From the NCBI RefSeq assembly GCF_008373755.1, contig NZ_VUJV01000001.1, positions 1,413,908 through 1,477,907 on the forward strand: DNA of 64,000 nucleotides, in the 5' to 3' direction. The stretch is from Nocardioides humilatus (GTDB lineage Bacteria; Actinomycetota; Actinomycetes; Propionibacteriales; Nocardioidaceae). The notes below the pieces were generated by a model. That model was not told the origin of the DNA. It worked only from the letters and a program-made list of their open reading frames with translations, and searched no databases. The translations under genes were made by a program, and so were the position numbers. Within the stretch, counting starts at the first letter, position 1. Each line of letters opens with the position of its first letter. Positions 15,482-24,035 of this stretch are shown here, one piece after another.

Positions 15482-16459
15482 ATGCGCGCCGTCACCACGA
15501 CCGAGCCCGGTGGACCTGAGGTCCTGATCGTCAGCGAGCTGCCTGATCCCGAGCCGGGTCCGGGCGAGGTCGTGATCGACGTGGCCGCGACTGCGGTCAA
15601 CCGGGCCGACCTGCTGCAGCGGATGGGGTTCTACCCGCCGCCGCCCGGCGCTTCCGACGTGATCGGTCTCGAGTGCAGCGGCACCATCGCCGCGGTCGGC
15701 GACGGCGTCACCGGCCTCGAGGTGGGTGCGGAGGTATGCGCGCTGCTCGCCGGTGGCGGCTACGCGAGCAAGGTCGCCGTACCTGCCGGTCAGGTCATGC
15801 CGTTGCCCGCCGGTGTCGACCTCGTGTCGGCGGCGGCGCTGCCCGAGGTGGCGTGCACCGTCTGGTCCAACGTCTTCATGATCGCCCGCCTGCAGCCGCG
15901 CGACGTGTTCCTCGTCCACGGCGGAGGCGGAGGCATCGGCACCTTCGCCATCCAGCTCGCCGCCGCGGCGGGCGCTCGGGTGTTCACCACCGCCGGCACC
16001 GCCGAGAAGGTCGAGCTGTGCCGCTCGCTCGGCGCCGAGCTGGCGATCAATTACCGCGACGAGGACTTCGTCGAGGTCGTCCGCTCCCACACCGACGGCC
16101 ACGGCGCCGACGTCGTGCTCGACAACATGGGCGCGAAGTACCTCGACCGCAACGTCGACGTCCTTGCCGACGAGGGTCGCCTCGTCATCATCGGCATGCA
16201 GGGCGGCGCGAAGGCCGAGCTCAACATCGCCACCCTCCTCGGCAAGCGCGGCGCCGTCATCGCCACCGCCCTCCGCTCCCGGCCCGCCGACGGCAAGGCG
16301 GCGATCTGCGCGTCGGTCGTCGAGCACGTGTGGCCGCTCGTGGCTGACGGCAAGGTGAAGCCGATCGTCCACACCGTCCTGCCCCTCGCCGATGCCAGCG
16401 AGGCGCACCGGATAGTCGAGGGCAGCCGCCACGCCGGCAAGGTCTTGCTCACTCCCTGA
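15482..16459 (+). CDS. NAD(P)H:quinone oxidoreductase, PIG3/QOR type
   Basis: 325-residue zinc-independent MDR protein. The N-terminus MRAVTTTEPGGPEVL and the segment VNRADLLQRMGFYPPPPGAS match the PIG3-type quinone oxidoreductase subfamily. The NADPH-binding Rossmann motif is HGGGGGIGTFAIQLA. Full length. It probably reduces quinones to semiquinones or handles electrophiles. The bpa gene follows after 14 bp on the same strand, so the two may be co-transcribed. Confidence 0.9.
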   Translation: MRAVTTTEPGGPEVLIVSELPDPEPGPGEVVIDVAATAVNRADLLQRMGFYPPPPGASDVIGLECSGTIAAVGDGVTGLEVGAEVCALLAGGGYASKVAVPAGQVMPLPAGVDLVSAAALPEVACTVWSNVFMIARLQPRDVFLVHGGGGGIGTFAIQLAAAAGARVFTTAGTAEKVELCRSLGAELAINYRDEDFVEVVRSHTDGHGADVVLDNMGAKYLDRNVDVLADEGRLVIIGMQGGAKAELNIATLLGKRGAVIATALRSRPADGKAAICASVVEHVWPLVADGKVKPIVHTVLPLADASEAHRIVEGSRHAGKVLLTP

Positions 16460-16473
16460 CTAGGCTGGCCCGC

Positions 16474-17070
16474 ATGAGCGAGTCACCCGACGCCCAGGAG
16501 CAGCAGATCGTCGTGATCGGCCCCGACGGCCAACCGGTCGCGTCCGTCCCGGCGAGCGCCGTTGCCGACGCCGCTGCCGAGGCCGACGAGGAGAGCGCGA
16601 GCGGGCTGACCGACCTCGTCGAGCAGCCGGCGAAGGTGATGCGGATCGGCAGCATGATCCGGCAGCTCCTCGAGGAGGTGAAGGCCGCGCCTCTCGACGA
16701 CGCGAGCCGTCAGCGTCTCCGCGACATCCACGAGGCATCGATCAAGGAGCTCGAGGCCGGCCTGGCTCCCGAACTGGTCGAGGAGCTCGAGCGGCTCTCG
16801 CTCCCCTTCAGCAACGACAGCACGCCGTCCGACGCGGAGCTGCGAATCGCCCAAGCCCAGCTGGTCGGCTGGCTCGAAGGCCTCTTCCACGGCATCCAGA
16901 CGGCGATCTACGCCCAGCAGATGGCCGCCCGCGCGCAGTTCGAGCAGATCCGGCGCGCGCTCCCGCAGGGCATGCACCCCGAGGGCGGGCCCGGCATGGC
17001 GCCGGGTGGCGATCAGGCGGGCGACCCGGCGGGCGACGAGGGCCGCAGCCCCGGCGGTCTGTACCTCTAG
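16474..17070 (+). CDS. bpa: Bacterial proteasome activator
   Basis: 198-residue Bpa (DUF2587) protein, an ATP-independent activator that docks on the 20S proteasome. The central helical domain includes LVEQPAKVMRIGSMIRQLL and GWLEGLFHGIQTAIYAQQMA, both highly characteristic. The C-terminus GGLYL has the HbYX-like Leu-Tyr-Leu ending needed to open the proteasome gate. A Gly/Pro/Asp-rich linker of about 35 residues precedes it. Its presence implies a 20S proteasome elsewhere in this genome. Confidence 0.95.
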   Translation: MSESPDAQEQQIVVIGPDGQPVASVPASAVADAAAEADEESASGLTDLVEQPAKVMRIGSMIRQLLEEVKAAPLDDASRQRLRDIHEASIKELEAGLAPELVEELERLSLPFSNDSTPSDAELRIAQAQLVGWLEGLFHGIQTAIYAQQMAARAQFEQIRRALPQGMHPEGGPGMAPGGDQAGDPAGDEGRSPGGLYL

Positions 17071-17077
17071 CCCCCGC

Positions 17078-17119
17078 TGGTTGAGGTGCGAGGCGCGCTA
17101 GCGCCGAGCCTCGAAACCA
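17078..17119. repeat. Dispersed palindromic repeat, copy 1
   Basis: TGGTTGAGGTGCGAGG ... CCGAGCCTCGAAACCA, an imperfect inverted repeat with a GC-rich centre. It sits between the convergent bpa and membrane-anchored protein genes. Copies 2 (18685-18718) and 3 (60433-60465) share the arms GGTTGAGGTGCGAG and GAGCCTCGAAACC. REP-like element; may also act as terminator. Confidence 0.85.
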
Positions 17120-17127
17120 AGGCCTCG

Positions 17128-17829
17128 TCAGGCCCGGCGCGAGCCGACCCGCGACAGCAGCATCAGACCGAGGACGCCGATGAGCGTCACCGCGGCGCCC
17201 GGGGCAGCCAACCGGCTCCACTCCGGGATCGAACGCGTGCCGTCGGACGGGGCGCTGAGCTCGACCTCGGGCATCACACCGCCGGAGGCGTCACCGAGCG
17301 CGTCCTCGAGCGCGCTCTGCTGCTGGGCGCTGAGCCCACCGCGCAGCGGCATCGTGCCGGAGCACGGCTCGGCGTCGTAGTGGTCCATGCCCGCCTCGGT
17401 CGTGACGAAGAAGAGGTAGGTCGCACCGATCTCGAGCTTGCCGAGTCCATCGGTGGCCAGCGGGGTGGTGAAGACCGGCACCTGGTCGCCGGGCTGAAGC
17501 TCGGTGCGGAAGGAAGCGGTGACCTGGACCGCGTGCTCCCAGTCGCTCGGCTGCCGCGGCTTGTCCTCCTGGCCAGCCCGACCGGCGCCGCCGCCGATCG
17601 CGGTCACCGCCTTGGCCGAACGCACCTTGCCGGCGAAGACGTCACTCACCGCGTCGGCCTTCTCGACGACCGCGGTTGTGTTGGCGAGGTCGAGGTCCTC
17701 GCAGTCGATCGCTGCGGCAGCGGGCGCCGCGGTGGCAGCTCCGGGCACCAGCGAGCACCCGAGCGCGACCAACAACCCCGCGACCAGCCCGGCCATCAGC
17801 TGGGCGAAGGTCGTCCGGATCGCGATCAC
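17128..17829 (-). CDS. Exported protein with C-terminal membrane anchor
   Basis: 233 residues from GTG 17829 (an upstream ATG ATG at about 17857 would abut the preceding gene). The signal peptide includes FAQLMAGLVAGLLVALGCSL and AATAAPAAAA. The exported part has cysteines in AIDCEDLDLA and DAEPCSGTMP. Near the C-terminus LAAPGAAVTLIGVLGLMLLS is a membrane anchor followed by basic residues (RVGSRRA). The build suggests a cell-envelope protein; no family recognised. It is probably co-transcribed with the upstream HAD gene. Confidence 0.75.
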   Translation of the reverse strand: MIAIRTTFAQLMAGLVAGLLVALGCSLVPGAATAAPAAAAIDCEDLDLANTTAVVEKADAVSDVFAGKVRSAKAVTAIGGGAGRAGQEDKPRQPSDWEHAVQVTASFRTELQPGDQVPVFTTPLATDGLGKLEIGATYLFFVTTEAGMDHYDAEPCSGTMPLRGGLSAQQQSALEDALGDASGGVMPEVELSAPSDGTRSIPEWSRLAAPGAAVTLIGVLGLMLLSRVGSRRA

Positions 17830-17855
17830 CCCACCAGCGTAGGACGTGGGGGCCA

Positions 17856-18719
17856 TCATCCGAACCAAAGGTCCAGCTCGGTCGCAGCACCGTCCTCGTC
17901 GACCGGGGCGGCCACCGCATCCGCGGCGTCCTGCACCTCCGGGACCGCCTGGCCCATCGCCACGCCCCGTCCGGCCCACGTGATCATCTCGATGTCGTTG
18001 CGACCGTCGCCGATCGCCAGTACGTCGTCGGGGCCGATGCCGAGCCGCTCAGCGACGTAAGCCAGGCCCGACGCCTTCGACACCCCGACCGGGGCGAGGT
18101 CGAGCCATGCGGTCCAGCCGACGACGTAGTCGGTGCCGTGGAGGCCGAGCTGGGCGGCCATCGCGACGAAGTCGTCGGCGGTCGCCTGCGGGTCGCGGAT
18201 GATCACGCGGCTGACCGGCGCGGACACGAGGTCGTCGAGGTGGGTCACGATCAGCTCACCGCCGAGCTCGCCCTCGGGGAAGGGCGCCGAGACGCGGTAG
18301 CCGACGCCGCGCTCCTCGATCGCGACGAGCGCGTCGGGATGACGCTCCAACACGGCGTGGACCGCCGGCGCAGCGTCGAACGTCTCCTCGTGCACGATCT
18401 CCATCGGAGGGTGGCGCACGATGACCGAGCCGTTGGAGGCGACGATCCAGAGCCGGCCGTCGGGGTCGAGCGGGTCACGCAGACCGAGCTGGTCGGCGAT
18501 CGCCGTCATGCCGTGGGGCGCCCGGCCCGAGGCCAGTACGACGTGGCACCCGGCCGCCAGGACCCGCTGCACCGCGTCACGGACCCGGTCGGGGACCACC
18601 TCGTGCGTGGTGCCCTGACCGACCACCCACTTGAGCAGGGTGCCGTCGATGTCGAGCGCGACCAGCTGGGGCTGCCACCCCTCGGGTTTCGAGGCTCGCT
18701 GCGCTCGCACCTCAACCAT
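17856..18719 (-). CDS. HAD-superfamily hydrolase, Cof type
   Basis: 287 residues. Motif I is LVALDIDGTLL (nucleophile and acid Asp), motif II VVLASGRAP, motif III around ISKASGL-like VSKASGLAYVAE, and motif IV AIGDGRNDIEM. A C2B cap of about 110 residues lies between motifs II and III, as in Cof/sugar-phosphate phosphatases. The first codons after ATG 18719 (VEVRAQRASKP) are read out of a dispersed palindromic repeat, so the natural start may have been replaced by the repeat. It starts 8 bp after serS on the same strand. Confidence 0.88.
   Translation of the reverse strand: MVEVRAQRASKPEGWQPQLVALDIDGTLLKWVVGQGTTHEVVPDRVRDAVQRVLAAGCHVVLASGRAPHGMTAIADQLGLRDPLDPDGRLWIVASNGSVIVRHPPMEIVHEETFDAAPAVHAVLERHPDALVAIEERGVGYRVSAPFPEGELGGELIVTHLDDLVSAPVSRVIIRDPQATADDFVAMAAQLGLHGTDYVVGWTAWLDLAPVGVSKASGLAYVAERLGIGPDDVLAIGDGRNDIEMITWAGRGVAMGQAVPEVQDAADAVAAPVDEDGAATELDLWFG
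18685..18718. repeat. Dispersed palindromic repeat, copy 2 (inside HAD 5' end)
   Basis: Same element as at 17078 and 60433, here in opposite orientation: GGTTTCGAGGCTCGC ... GCGCTCGCACCTCAACCA. It overlaps the first ~11 codons of the HAD hydrolase gene and follows serS. Confidence 0.88.
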
Positions 18720-18727
18720 CGGTCTGC

Positions 18728-20008
18728 TCAGACCGGCTTGATCAGCTCGAGGCCACCGAGGTAGGGCTGGAGCGCCGTGGGCACCCGCACCGACCCGTCT
18801 GCCTGTTGGTGGGTCTCGAGGATCGCGACGATGGTCCGCGTGATCGCGGTCAGCGTGCCGTTGAGCGTCGCGACCGGACGCACCCTGCTGTCGGGGCCTT
18901 CGGCGCGGCTGCGGATGTCGAGGCGGCGGGCCTGGAACTCGGTGCAGTTGGAGGTCGAGGTGAGCTCGCGGTACTTCCCCTGGGTCGGGATCCACGCCTC
19001 GCAGTCGAACTTGCGGATCGCCGACAGCCCGAGGTCACCGGCCGCCACGTCGATCACGCGGTAGGCGAGCTCGAGCTTGTCGAGGAACTCCTTCTCCCAG
19101 CCGAGGAGGCGCTCGTGCTCGGCGAAGGACTCCTCGAGCGTCGTGCAGACGAACATCTCGACCTTGTCGAACCAGTGCACCCGGATGATGCCCTTGGTGT
19201 CCTTGCCGTGCGAGCCGGCCTCCTTGCGGAAGCACGGGCTGAAGGCCGCGTAGCGCTTGGGCAGCGACGCCTCGTCAAGGATCTCGTCAGAGTGGTAGGC
19301 CGCCATCGGCACTTCCGAGGTGCCGACGAGGTAGAGGTCCTCGCCCTCGATCCGGTAGACGTCGTCGGCCGCCTGCCCGAGGAAGCCGGTGCCCTCCATG
19401 GCACGGGGGCGCACCAACGAGGGAGCGATGACCTGGGTGAAACCGGCGGCGCGCGCCTGGTCCATCGCCATGTTGACCAGTGCCAGCTCGAGCTGGGCGC
19501 CGATGCCGGTGAGGAAGTAGAAGCGGCTGCCGCTGACCTTGGCCCCTCGCTCGAGGTCGATCGCCCCGAGGAGCTGGCCGAGCTCGATGTGGTCGCGAGG
19601 CTCGAAGCCCTCCGCGGCGAAGTCGCGGGGCGTGCCGACGTGCTCGATGACGACGAAGTCGTCCTCGCCGCCAGGCGGGGTCTCCTCGGCCGCGAGGTTG
19701 GGGATCGACTTGAGGACCTCGGTCCACTCGTCCTCCGCGGTCGCGCGCGCGGCCTCCGCGTCCTTGACCTCGGCGGCCAGTGTCTTGGTCTGCGCGAGGA
19801 GCTGCTGCTTCTCCTCCGGCGAGGCCTTCGGGATCAGCGCACCGAGCGACTTCTGCTCGGCCCGCTTCGCCTCGAAGGTCGCGATGGCGGCCCGGCGAGC
19901 GGTGTCGGCGGCGAGTCCACGATCAACCACGTCGGCGGACAGCCCGCGCTTGGCCTGGGCGGCACGGACGCGGTCGGGCTCGTCGCGGAGGATGCGCGGG
20001 TCGATCAT
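18728..20008 (-). CDS. serS: Seryl-tRNA synthetase
   Basis: 426-residue class II aminoacyl-tRNA synthetase charging tRNA-Ser. The N-terminal coiled-coil arm spans about residues 25-110. Motif 2 includes [20 protein letters not shown], and motif 3 ends near [15 protein letters not shown]. It begins [20 protein letters not shown], the standard N-terminus. Full length with no anomalies. Two of the three tRNAs in the window are its substrates. Confidence 0.97.
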   Translation of the reverse strand: MIDPRILRDEPDRVRAAQAKRGLSADVVDRGLAADTARRAAIATFEAKRAEQKSLGALIPKASPEEKQQLLAQTKTLAAEVKDAEAARATAEDEWTEVLKSIPNLAAEETPPGGEDDFVVIEHVGTPRDFAAEGFEPRDHIELGQLLGAIDLERGAKVSGSRFYFLTGIGAQLELALVNMAMDQARAAGFTQVIAPSLVRPRAMEGTGFLGQAADDVYRIEGEDLYLVGTSEVPMAAYHSDEILDEASLPKRYAAFSPCFRKEAGSHGKDTKGIIRVHWFDKVEMFVCTTLEESFAEHERLLGWEKEFLDKLELAYRVIDVAAGDLGLSAIRKFDCEAWIPTQGKYRELTSTSNCTEFQARRLDIRSRAEGPDSRVRPVATLNGTLTAITRTIVAILETHQQADGSVRVPTALQPYLGGLELIKPV

Positions 20009-20057
20009 GCCCCGAGGCTATCGGGACGCCCCGACGAGCCGACAATCCAATTGCCGC

Positions 20058-21062
20058 CTAGAAGGGAGCTATCGGCTCCGGGGACGGGAAGATCTCGTCC
20101 AGCTCAGCCAGATCCGCCAGAGTCGGCACCCAGGTGGCGGCCGCGGCGTTGGACACGACCTGCTCGGGCCGGGTCGCTCCGGCGATCACGCTCGCGACCG
20201 GGGACTGGGCCAACAACCATCCGATCGCCACGGTGACCTCGCTGACCCCGCGGCCCGCCGCGAACTCCCGGTAGCGCTTGAGCTGGGGCGACATCGCGGT
20301 CTCGAGCAGGTGCTGACGCGTGCGCGAGAGTCGGCTGCCCGCGGGGGCGGTGCCGTCGGCGTACTTGCCGGTCAGCAGGCCGTTGGCCAGCGGGAAGTAG
20401 GGGAGCAGTCCCAGTCCGTAGGCGTTGCAGGCCGGCACCACCTCGAGCTCGGCCCGACGGTCGATGAGGTTGTACTGGCTCTGGCTGCTGATGAACCGCT
20501 CGCAGCCGAGCTCGCGGGCGACGAATTCGGCCTCGGCGATCTGCCAGCCCGCGCGGTTGGAGTGGCCGACGTAGCGGACCTTGCCGGCCCGCACGAGGTC
20601 GTCGAGCGCACTCAGGGTCTCGTCGATCGGGGTGCCGACGTCGGGCGTGTGGAACTGGTAGAGGTCGATCCAGTCCGTGCCGAGCCGCCGCAACGACGCC
20701 TCCACCGAGGCCACGATGTAGCGGCGCCCGCCGCGGACGCCGTCGTCAGGTCCGTTGGCCCCGCTGGCGTCCATGCCGAACTTGGTGGCCACGATGACCT
20801 GGTCACGCTGACTGCCCAGCGCGGCCCCGAGTCGTTCCTCGGCGAGACCCGGGCGCGCGCCGTAGGTGTCGGCGACGTCGAAGAAGGTGATCCCCGCGTC
20901 GATCGCCGCTGCGACCACCCGGTCCGCGCCCTCCTGCGACTCCGACGCCGTGCCCGAACGTCCCAGGTTGTTGCACCCCAGGCCCACCGCGGAGACAGCG
21001 AGGCCGGACTGGCCCAACCGACGGAGGGGAAGGCGCAGGGGCGGGTGCGGATCCGTGGTCAC
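20058..21062 (-). CDS. Aldo/keto reductase
   Basis: 334 residues. NADPH-dependent TIM-barrel reductase with the catalytic Asp/Tyr in FFDVADTYGARPG, Lys in VIVATKFGM and the motif IDLYQFHTPDV. Later come GHSNRAGWQIAEAE and VIAGATRPEQV. Similar to YajO/YghZ-type and actinobacterial AKRs of unknown physiological substrate. GTG 21062 chosen; translation upstream loses similarity. Divergent from the PAP2-DAG kinase gene by 39 bp. Confidence 0.92.
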   Translation of the reverse strand: MTTDPHPPLRLPLRRLGQSGLAVSAVGLGCNNLGRSGTASESQEGADRVVAAAIDAGITFFDVADTYGARPGLAEERLGAALGSQRDQVIVATKFGMDASGANGPDDGVRGGRRYIVASVEASLRRLGTDWIDLYQFHTPDVGTPIDETLSALDDLVRAGKVRYVGHSNRAGWQIAEAEFVARELGCERFISSQSQYNLIDRRAELEVVPACNAYGLGLLPYFPLANGLLTGKYADGTAPAGSRLSRTRQHLLETAMSPQLKRYREFAAGRGVSEVTVAIGWLLAQSPVASVIAGATRPEQVVSNAAAATWVPTLADLAELDEIFPSPEPIAPF

Positions 21063-21101
21063 GGATACAACGGTAATAGCCCGAACGGATAACCTGCCGC
21101 A

Positions 21102-22679
21102 GTGCTGGACCGCCCTCGTCAGACCCCGCTCTCCCTCGCCGTCGTGTGCCTCCTGCTCTTCACAGGGCTGGCGTTCGCGGTGTCCCAGGACTGGGCCTGG
21201 CTGGTGGACTTCGACGGCACCGGCCGCCGGTTCCAGGAGTGGGCTGACGACAAGCAGCCGCTGACCGACGTCCTTCGCGGAGTCGAGAAGGCCTTCGGCC
21301 TGGTCGGCACCAGCGTGCTCGCGCTCACCCTCGCCGCGGTCATGTGGGTCAAGACGCACCGCCGGGCAGCGGTGCTCACGGTGGCGGTCATGGCCGCGAC
21401 CATCGCGTCGACGTACGGCGTGAAGTGGCTGGTCGCTCGCGAGCGGCCGATGTGGCAGGACGAGCTGTGGCAGCTCGACAACGGCGCCTACCCCTCGGGC
21501 CACGCCTCCTTCATGAGCGCCCTGGCCGGCATGACCCTCGTGCTCGCCTTCATGCTGGTGCGCCGCGCCACCATCCGCCGCCTCGTGGCCGTCGGGGTGG
21601 TGCTCCTCGTGCTGGTCGTCTGCGCCGACCGGATCCTCCTCGGACGGCACTACTGGACCGACCTGATCGGCGGGATCCTGCTCGGCGTCGGCCTCGTGCT
21701 CCTAGGCGTCGCGCTCTACAGCCCCCTCCCCCGCAGCATCGCCCTCAAGGCGATCCCCCTCCCGCAGGCGGCCGGCTCGACCAACGACCTCGCGGTCGTG
21801 CTCAACCCGATCAAGGTCGAGGACGTCGAGCAGTTCCAGGCGATCGTCAACCAGATGGCGCAGGACTCGGGGTGGAAGGAGCCGCGGTGGTACTTCACCA
21901 CCGTCGAGGACTCCGGCACCGGCCAGGCCGAGCAGGCCTCCGTCGACGGCGCCGACCTGGTCATCGTCTGCGGCGGTGACGGCACGGTGCGCGAGGTGTG
22001 CGCCGAGCTCGCCGGCACCGGCATCCCGGTCGGCATCGTCCCGGCCGGCACCGGCAACCTGCTGGCGCGCAACCTCGACCTCCCGCTCTTCATCCGGGCC
22101 GCGATCGACATCGCGCTCAACGGCCAGGACCGTGCGATCGACATGGTGAAGGTGACCGGCGACGAGCTGGAGGACTCCCACTTCCTCGTCATGGCCGGCA
22201 TGGGCTTCGACGCCGCGATCATGGAAGGCGTCAACGAGGAGATCAAGAAGAAGGTCGGCTGGATCGCCTACGTGCTCTCCGCCCTCAAGGCGCTGATGTT
22301 CCCGACGATGCGCCTCGAGGTGTCGATCGACGGCGGCGAGTTCACCAAGCACCGCGCCCGCACCTGCGTCGTCGGCAACGTCGGCAGCCTGCAGGGCGGC
22401 ATGGTCCTGATCCCCGATGCTGCGATCGACGACGGCCAGCTCGACGTCGTACTCCTCTATCCGCGGCGGTTCCTCAGCTGGATCCCGCTGTTCGTGCGGG
22501 TCCTGAGCCGGCGCGAGGAGAAGGCCGGCGAGTCGGTCGCCCGGTTCACTGGCCGCAGCGTCGTCGTCCGCGCCTCGCAGGAGGTGCCGCGCCAGCTCGA
22601 CGGCGACCTGATCGCGCCGGGCCGCGAGCTGCACATGGAGTGCATCCACGGCCGCCTGCTGGTCCGCGTGCCGCGGTAG
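21102..22679 (+). CDS. PAP2 phosphatase-diacylglycerol kinase fusion
   Basis: 525 residues from GTG 21102. Residues 1-220 form a six-helix PAP2 lipid phosphatase with all three signature motifs: KWLVARERP, YPSGHAS, and RILLGRHYWTD. Residues ~230-525 are a DAGK/sphingosine-kinase-like lipid kinase with the nucleotide motif VIVCGGDGTVREV and the segment PAGTGNLLARNL. The two halves catalyse opposing steps on lipid phosphates, so the fusion may cycle phosphatidic acid and diacylglycerol or act on a bactoprenol/glycolipid phosphate. Found in several actinobacteria. Confidence 0.92.
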   Translation: MLDRPRQTPLSLAVVCLLLFTGLAFAVSQDWAWLVDFDGTGRRFQEWADDKQPLTDVLRGVEKAFGLVGTSVLALTLAAVMWVKTHRRAAVLTVAVMAATIASTYGVKWLVARERPMWQDELWQLDNGAYPSGHASFMSALAGMTLVLAFMLVRRATIRRLVAVGVVLLVLVVCADRILLGRHYWTDLIGGILLGVGLVLLGVALYSPLPRSIALKAIPLPQAAGSTNDLAVVLNPIKVEDVEQFQAIVNQMAQDSGWKEPRWYFTTVEDSGTGQAEQASVDGADLVIVCGGDGTVREVCAELAGTGIPVGIVPAGTGNLLARNLDLPLFIRAAIDIALNGQDRAIDMVKVTGDELEDSHFLVMAGMGFDAAIMEGVNEEIKKKVGWIAYVLSALKALMFPTMRLEVSIDGGEFTKHRARTCVVGNVGSLQGGMVLIPDAAIDDGQLDVVLLYPRRFLSWIPLFVRVLSRREEKAGESVARFTGRSVVVRASQEVPRQLDGDLIAPGRELHMECIHGRLLVRVPR

Positions 22680-22682
22680 CCG

Positions 22683-23072
22683 CTACGGCCGCGCGTGGGA
22701 GATCGCCTCGGTCTCCTCGGGCGACAGGTCCTGGTCGCTGCGCCACGCTGAGACGCTCTTGGCGTAGGTCCGGGCCTCGTTGCGTCCGCGGATCGAGGTG
22801 AGCACGACGCCGTCGCCGCCGTCGTCGAGCAGCGCCAGCGACCACGACAGCCGTCCGCCCATCTCCTCGAACGCGTCGTAGCGCACCACCGCGAGGTGGC
22901 GCAGCGCCCCGGCCGCCTCCTTGCGCAGCGCGGCGACCTCCTTGCGGAGGCCGAGTACGTCGGCCGGCAGGTCCCGATCGGCCGTCGGCCGGATCCGCAG
23001 CCAGATCACCAGGGCCAGGGCGAAGGCGGCAAGGGCGAGGAGGAAGGCGACCCAGGCGAGCATGACCCGCAT
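22683..23072 (-). CDS. DUF4446-family membrane-anchored protein
   Basis: 129 residues. One N-terminal membrane helix (MLAWVAFLLALAAFALALVI), a short helical region (VLGLRKEVAALRKEAAGALR), then the conserved domain VVRYDAFEEMGGRLSWSLAL and VVLTSIRGRNEARTYAK. This is the DUF4446 pattern, widespread in Gram-positives; function unknown. Start ATG 23072 or 23063. It is divergent from pheA with a 24-bp gap. Confidence 0.85.
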   Translation of the reverse strand: MRVMLAWVAFLLALAAFALALVIWLRIRPTADRDLPADVLGLRKEVAALRKEAAGALRHLAVVRYDAFEEMGGRLSWSLALLDDGGDGVVLTSIRGRNEARTYAKSVSAWRSDQDLSPEETEAISHARP

Positions 23073-23096
23073 CGTAGGTCCCACTACCCTGCTGCA

Positions 23097-23927
23097 ATGG
23101 CTCGCATCGCCTACCAGGGGGAACCTGGCGCGAACTCCCACAACGTGTGCAAGCAGCACTACCCGGACTGGGAGGCTGTGCCCTGCGCATCGTTCGAGGA
23201 CGTCTTCGCGGCCGTGACCGGTGGTGACGCCGACCTGGCGATGATCCCGATCGACAACTCGATCGCCGGGCGGGTGTCCGACATCCACCACTTCCTGCCC
23301 GAGTCCGACCTGCACATCGTGGCCGAGCACTTCATGCGCATCGAGTTCTCACTGATGGCCGTGCCCGGCGCCTCGGTCGACACGATCCGCACGGTCCACA
23401 GCCACGTGCACGCGCTGGGTCAGTGCCGCAAGGTGATCCGCGAGCTCGGCCTCACCCCCCTCATCTCCGGCGACACCGCGGGAGCCGCCCGTGAGGTGGC
23501 CGAGGCCGCCGACCCGAGCCAGGCCGCGATCGCCCCGCCGCTCGCCGCCGAGATCTACGGTCTCGAGATCCTCCGCAACGACGTCGAGGACGAGGACCAC
23601 AACACCACGCGCTTCGTCGTACTCTCCCGCGACTTCGTCGCCGCCCCGCGCGACAACGGTCCGATCGTGACCAGCTTCGTCTTCAACGTGCGCAACCTGC
23701 CCGCCGCGCTCTACAAGGCGCTCGGCGGCTTCGCCACCAACAACATCAACATGACCAAGCTCGAGAGCTACATGGTCGGCGGGGAGTTCGCCGCGACCCA
23801 GTTCCTCGCCGAGGTCGACGGCCACCCCGACGACGCCGACCTCAAGCGGGCGCTGGAGGAGCTGGCCTTCTTCACCACCGACATCAAGATCCTGGGCGTC
23901 TACCCCGCGGATCCCTTCCGGGGCTGA
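23097..23927 (+). CDS. pheA: Prephenate dehydratase
   Basis: 276 residues. Makes phenylpyruvate from prephenate in phenylalanine synthesis. Catalytic segment GDADLAMIPIDNSIAGRV, the Thr-Arg-Phe motif HNTTRFVVL, and a C-terminal ACT domain (VTSFVFNVRNLPAALYKAL ... NMTKLESYM) that gives feedback inhibition by phenylalanine. N-terminus MARIAYQGEPGANSH is canonical. A 39-bp palindrome follows its stop by 2 bp. Confidence 0.96.
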   Translation: MARIAYQGEPGANSHNVCKQHYPDWEAVPCASFEDVFAAVTGGDADLAMIPIDNSIAGRVSDIHHFLPESDLHIVAEHFMRIEFSLMAVPGASVDTIRTVHSHVHALGQCRKVIRELGLTPLISGDTAGAAREVAEAADPSQAAIAPPLAAEIYGLEILRNDVEDEDHNTTRFVVLSRDFVAAPRDNGPIVTSFVFNVRNLPAALYKALGGFATNNINMTKLESYMVGGEFAATQFLAEVDGHPDDADLKRALEELAFFTTDIKILGVYPADPFRG

Positions 23928-23929
23928 TC

Positions 23930-23968
23930 GGAGGGAGTTTCGTGAACCTGGTTCACGGAATCCGCTCC
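23930..23968. repeat. 39-bp palindrome after pheA (copy A)
   Basis: GGAGGGAGTTTCGTGAACC, centre T, GGTTCACGGAATCCGCTCC. Inner arms CGTGAACC/GGTTCACG are perfect; the outer arms are partly eroded. A sister element of identical length and same left arm lies at 25001-25039, on the far side of the AbiEi-type gene. May act as a terminator of pheA. Confidence 0.8.
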
Positions 23969-24035
23969 ACGCCTCATCCACAGGCGCACTCACCTGGCTT
24001 GGTGATCCGGTCTGCCTGGCACAGAGTTGCCCGGC

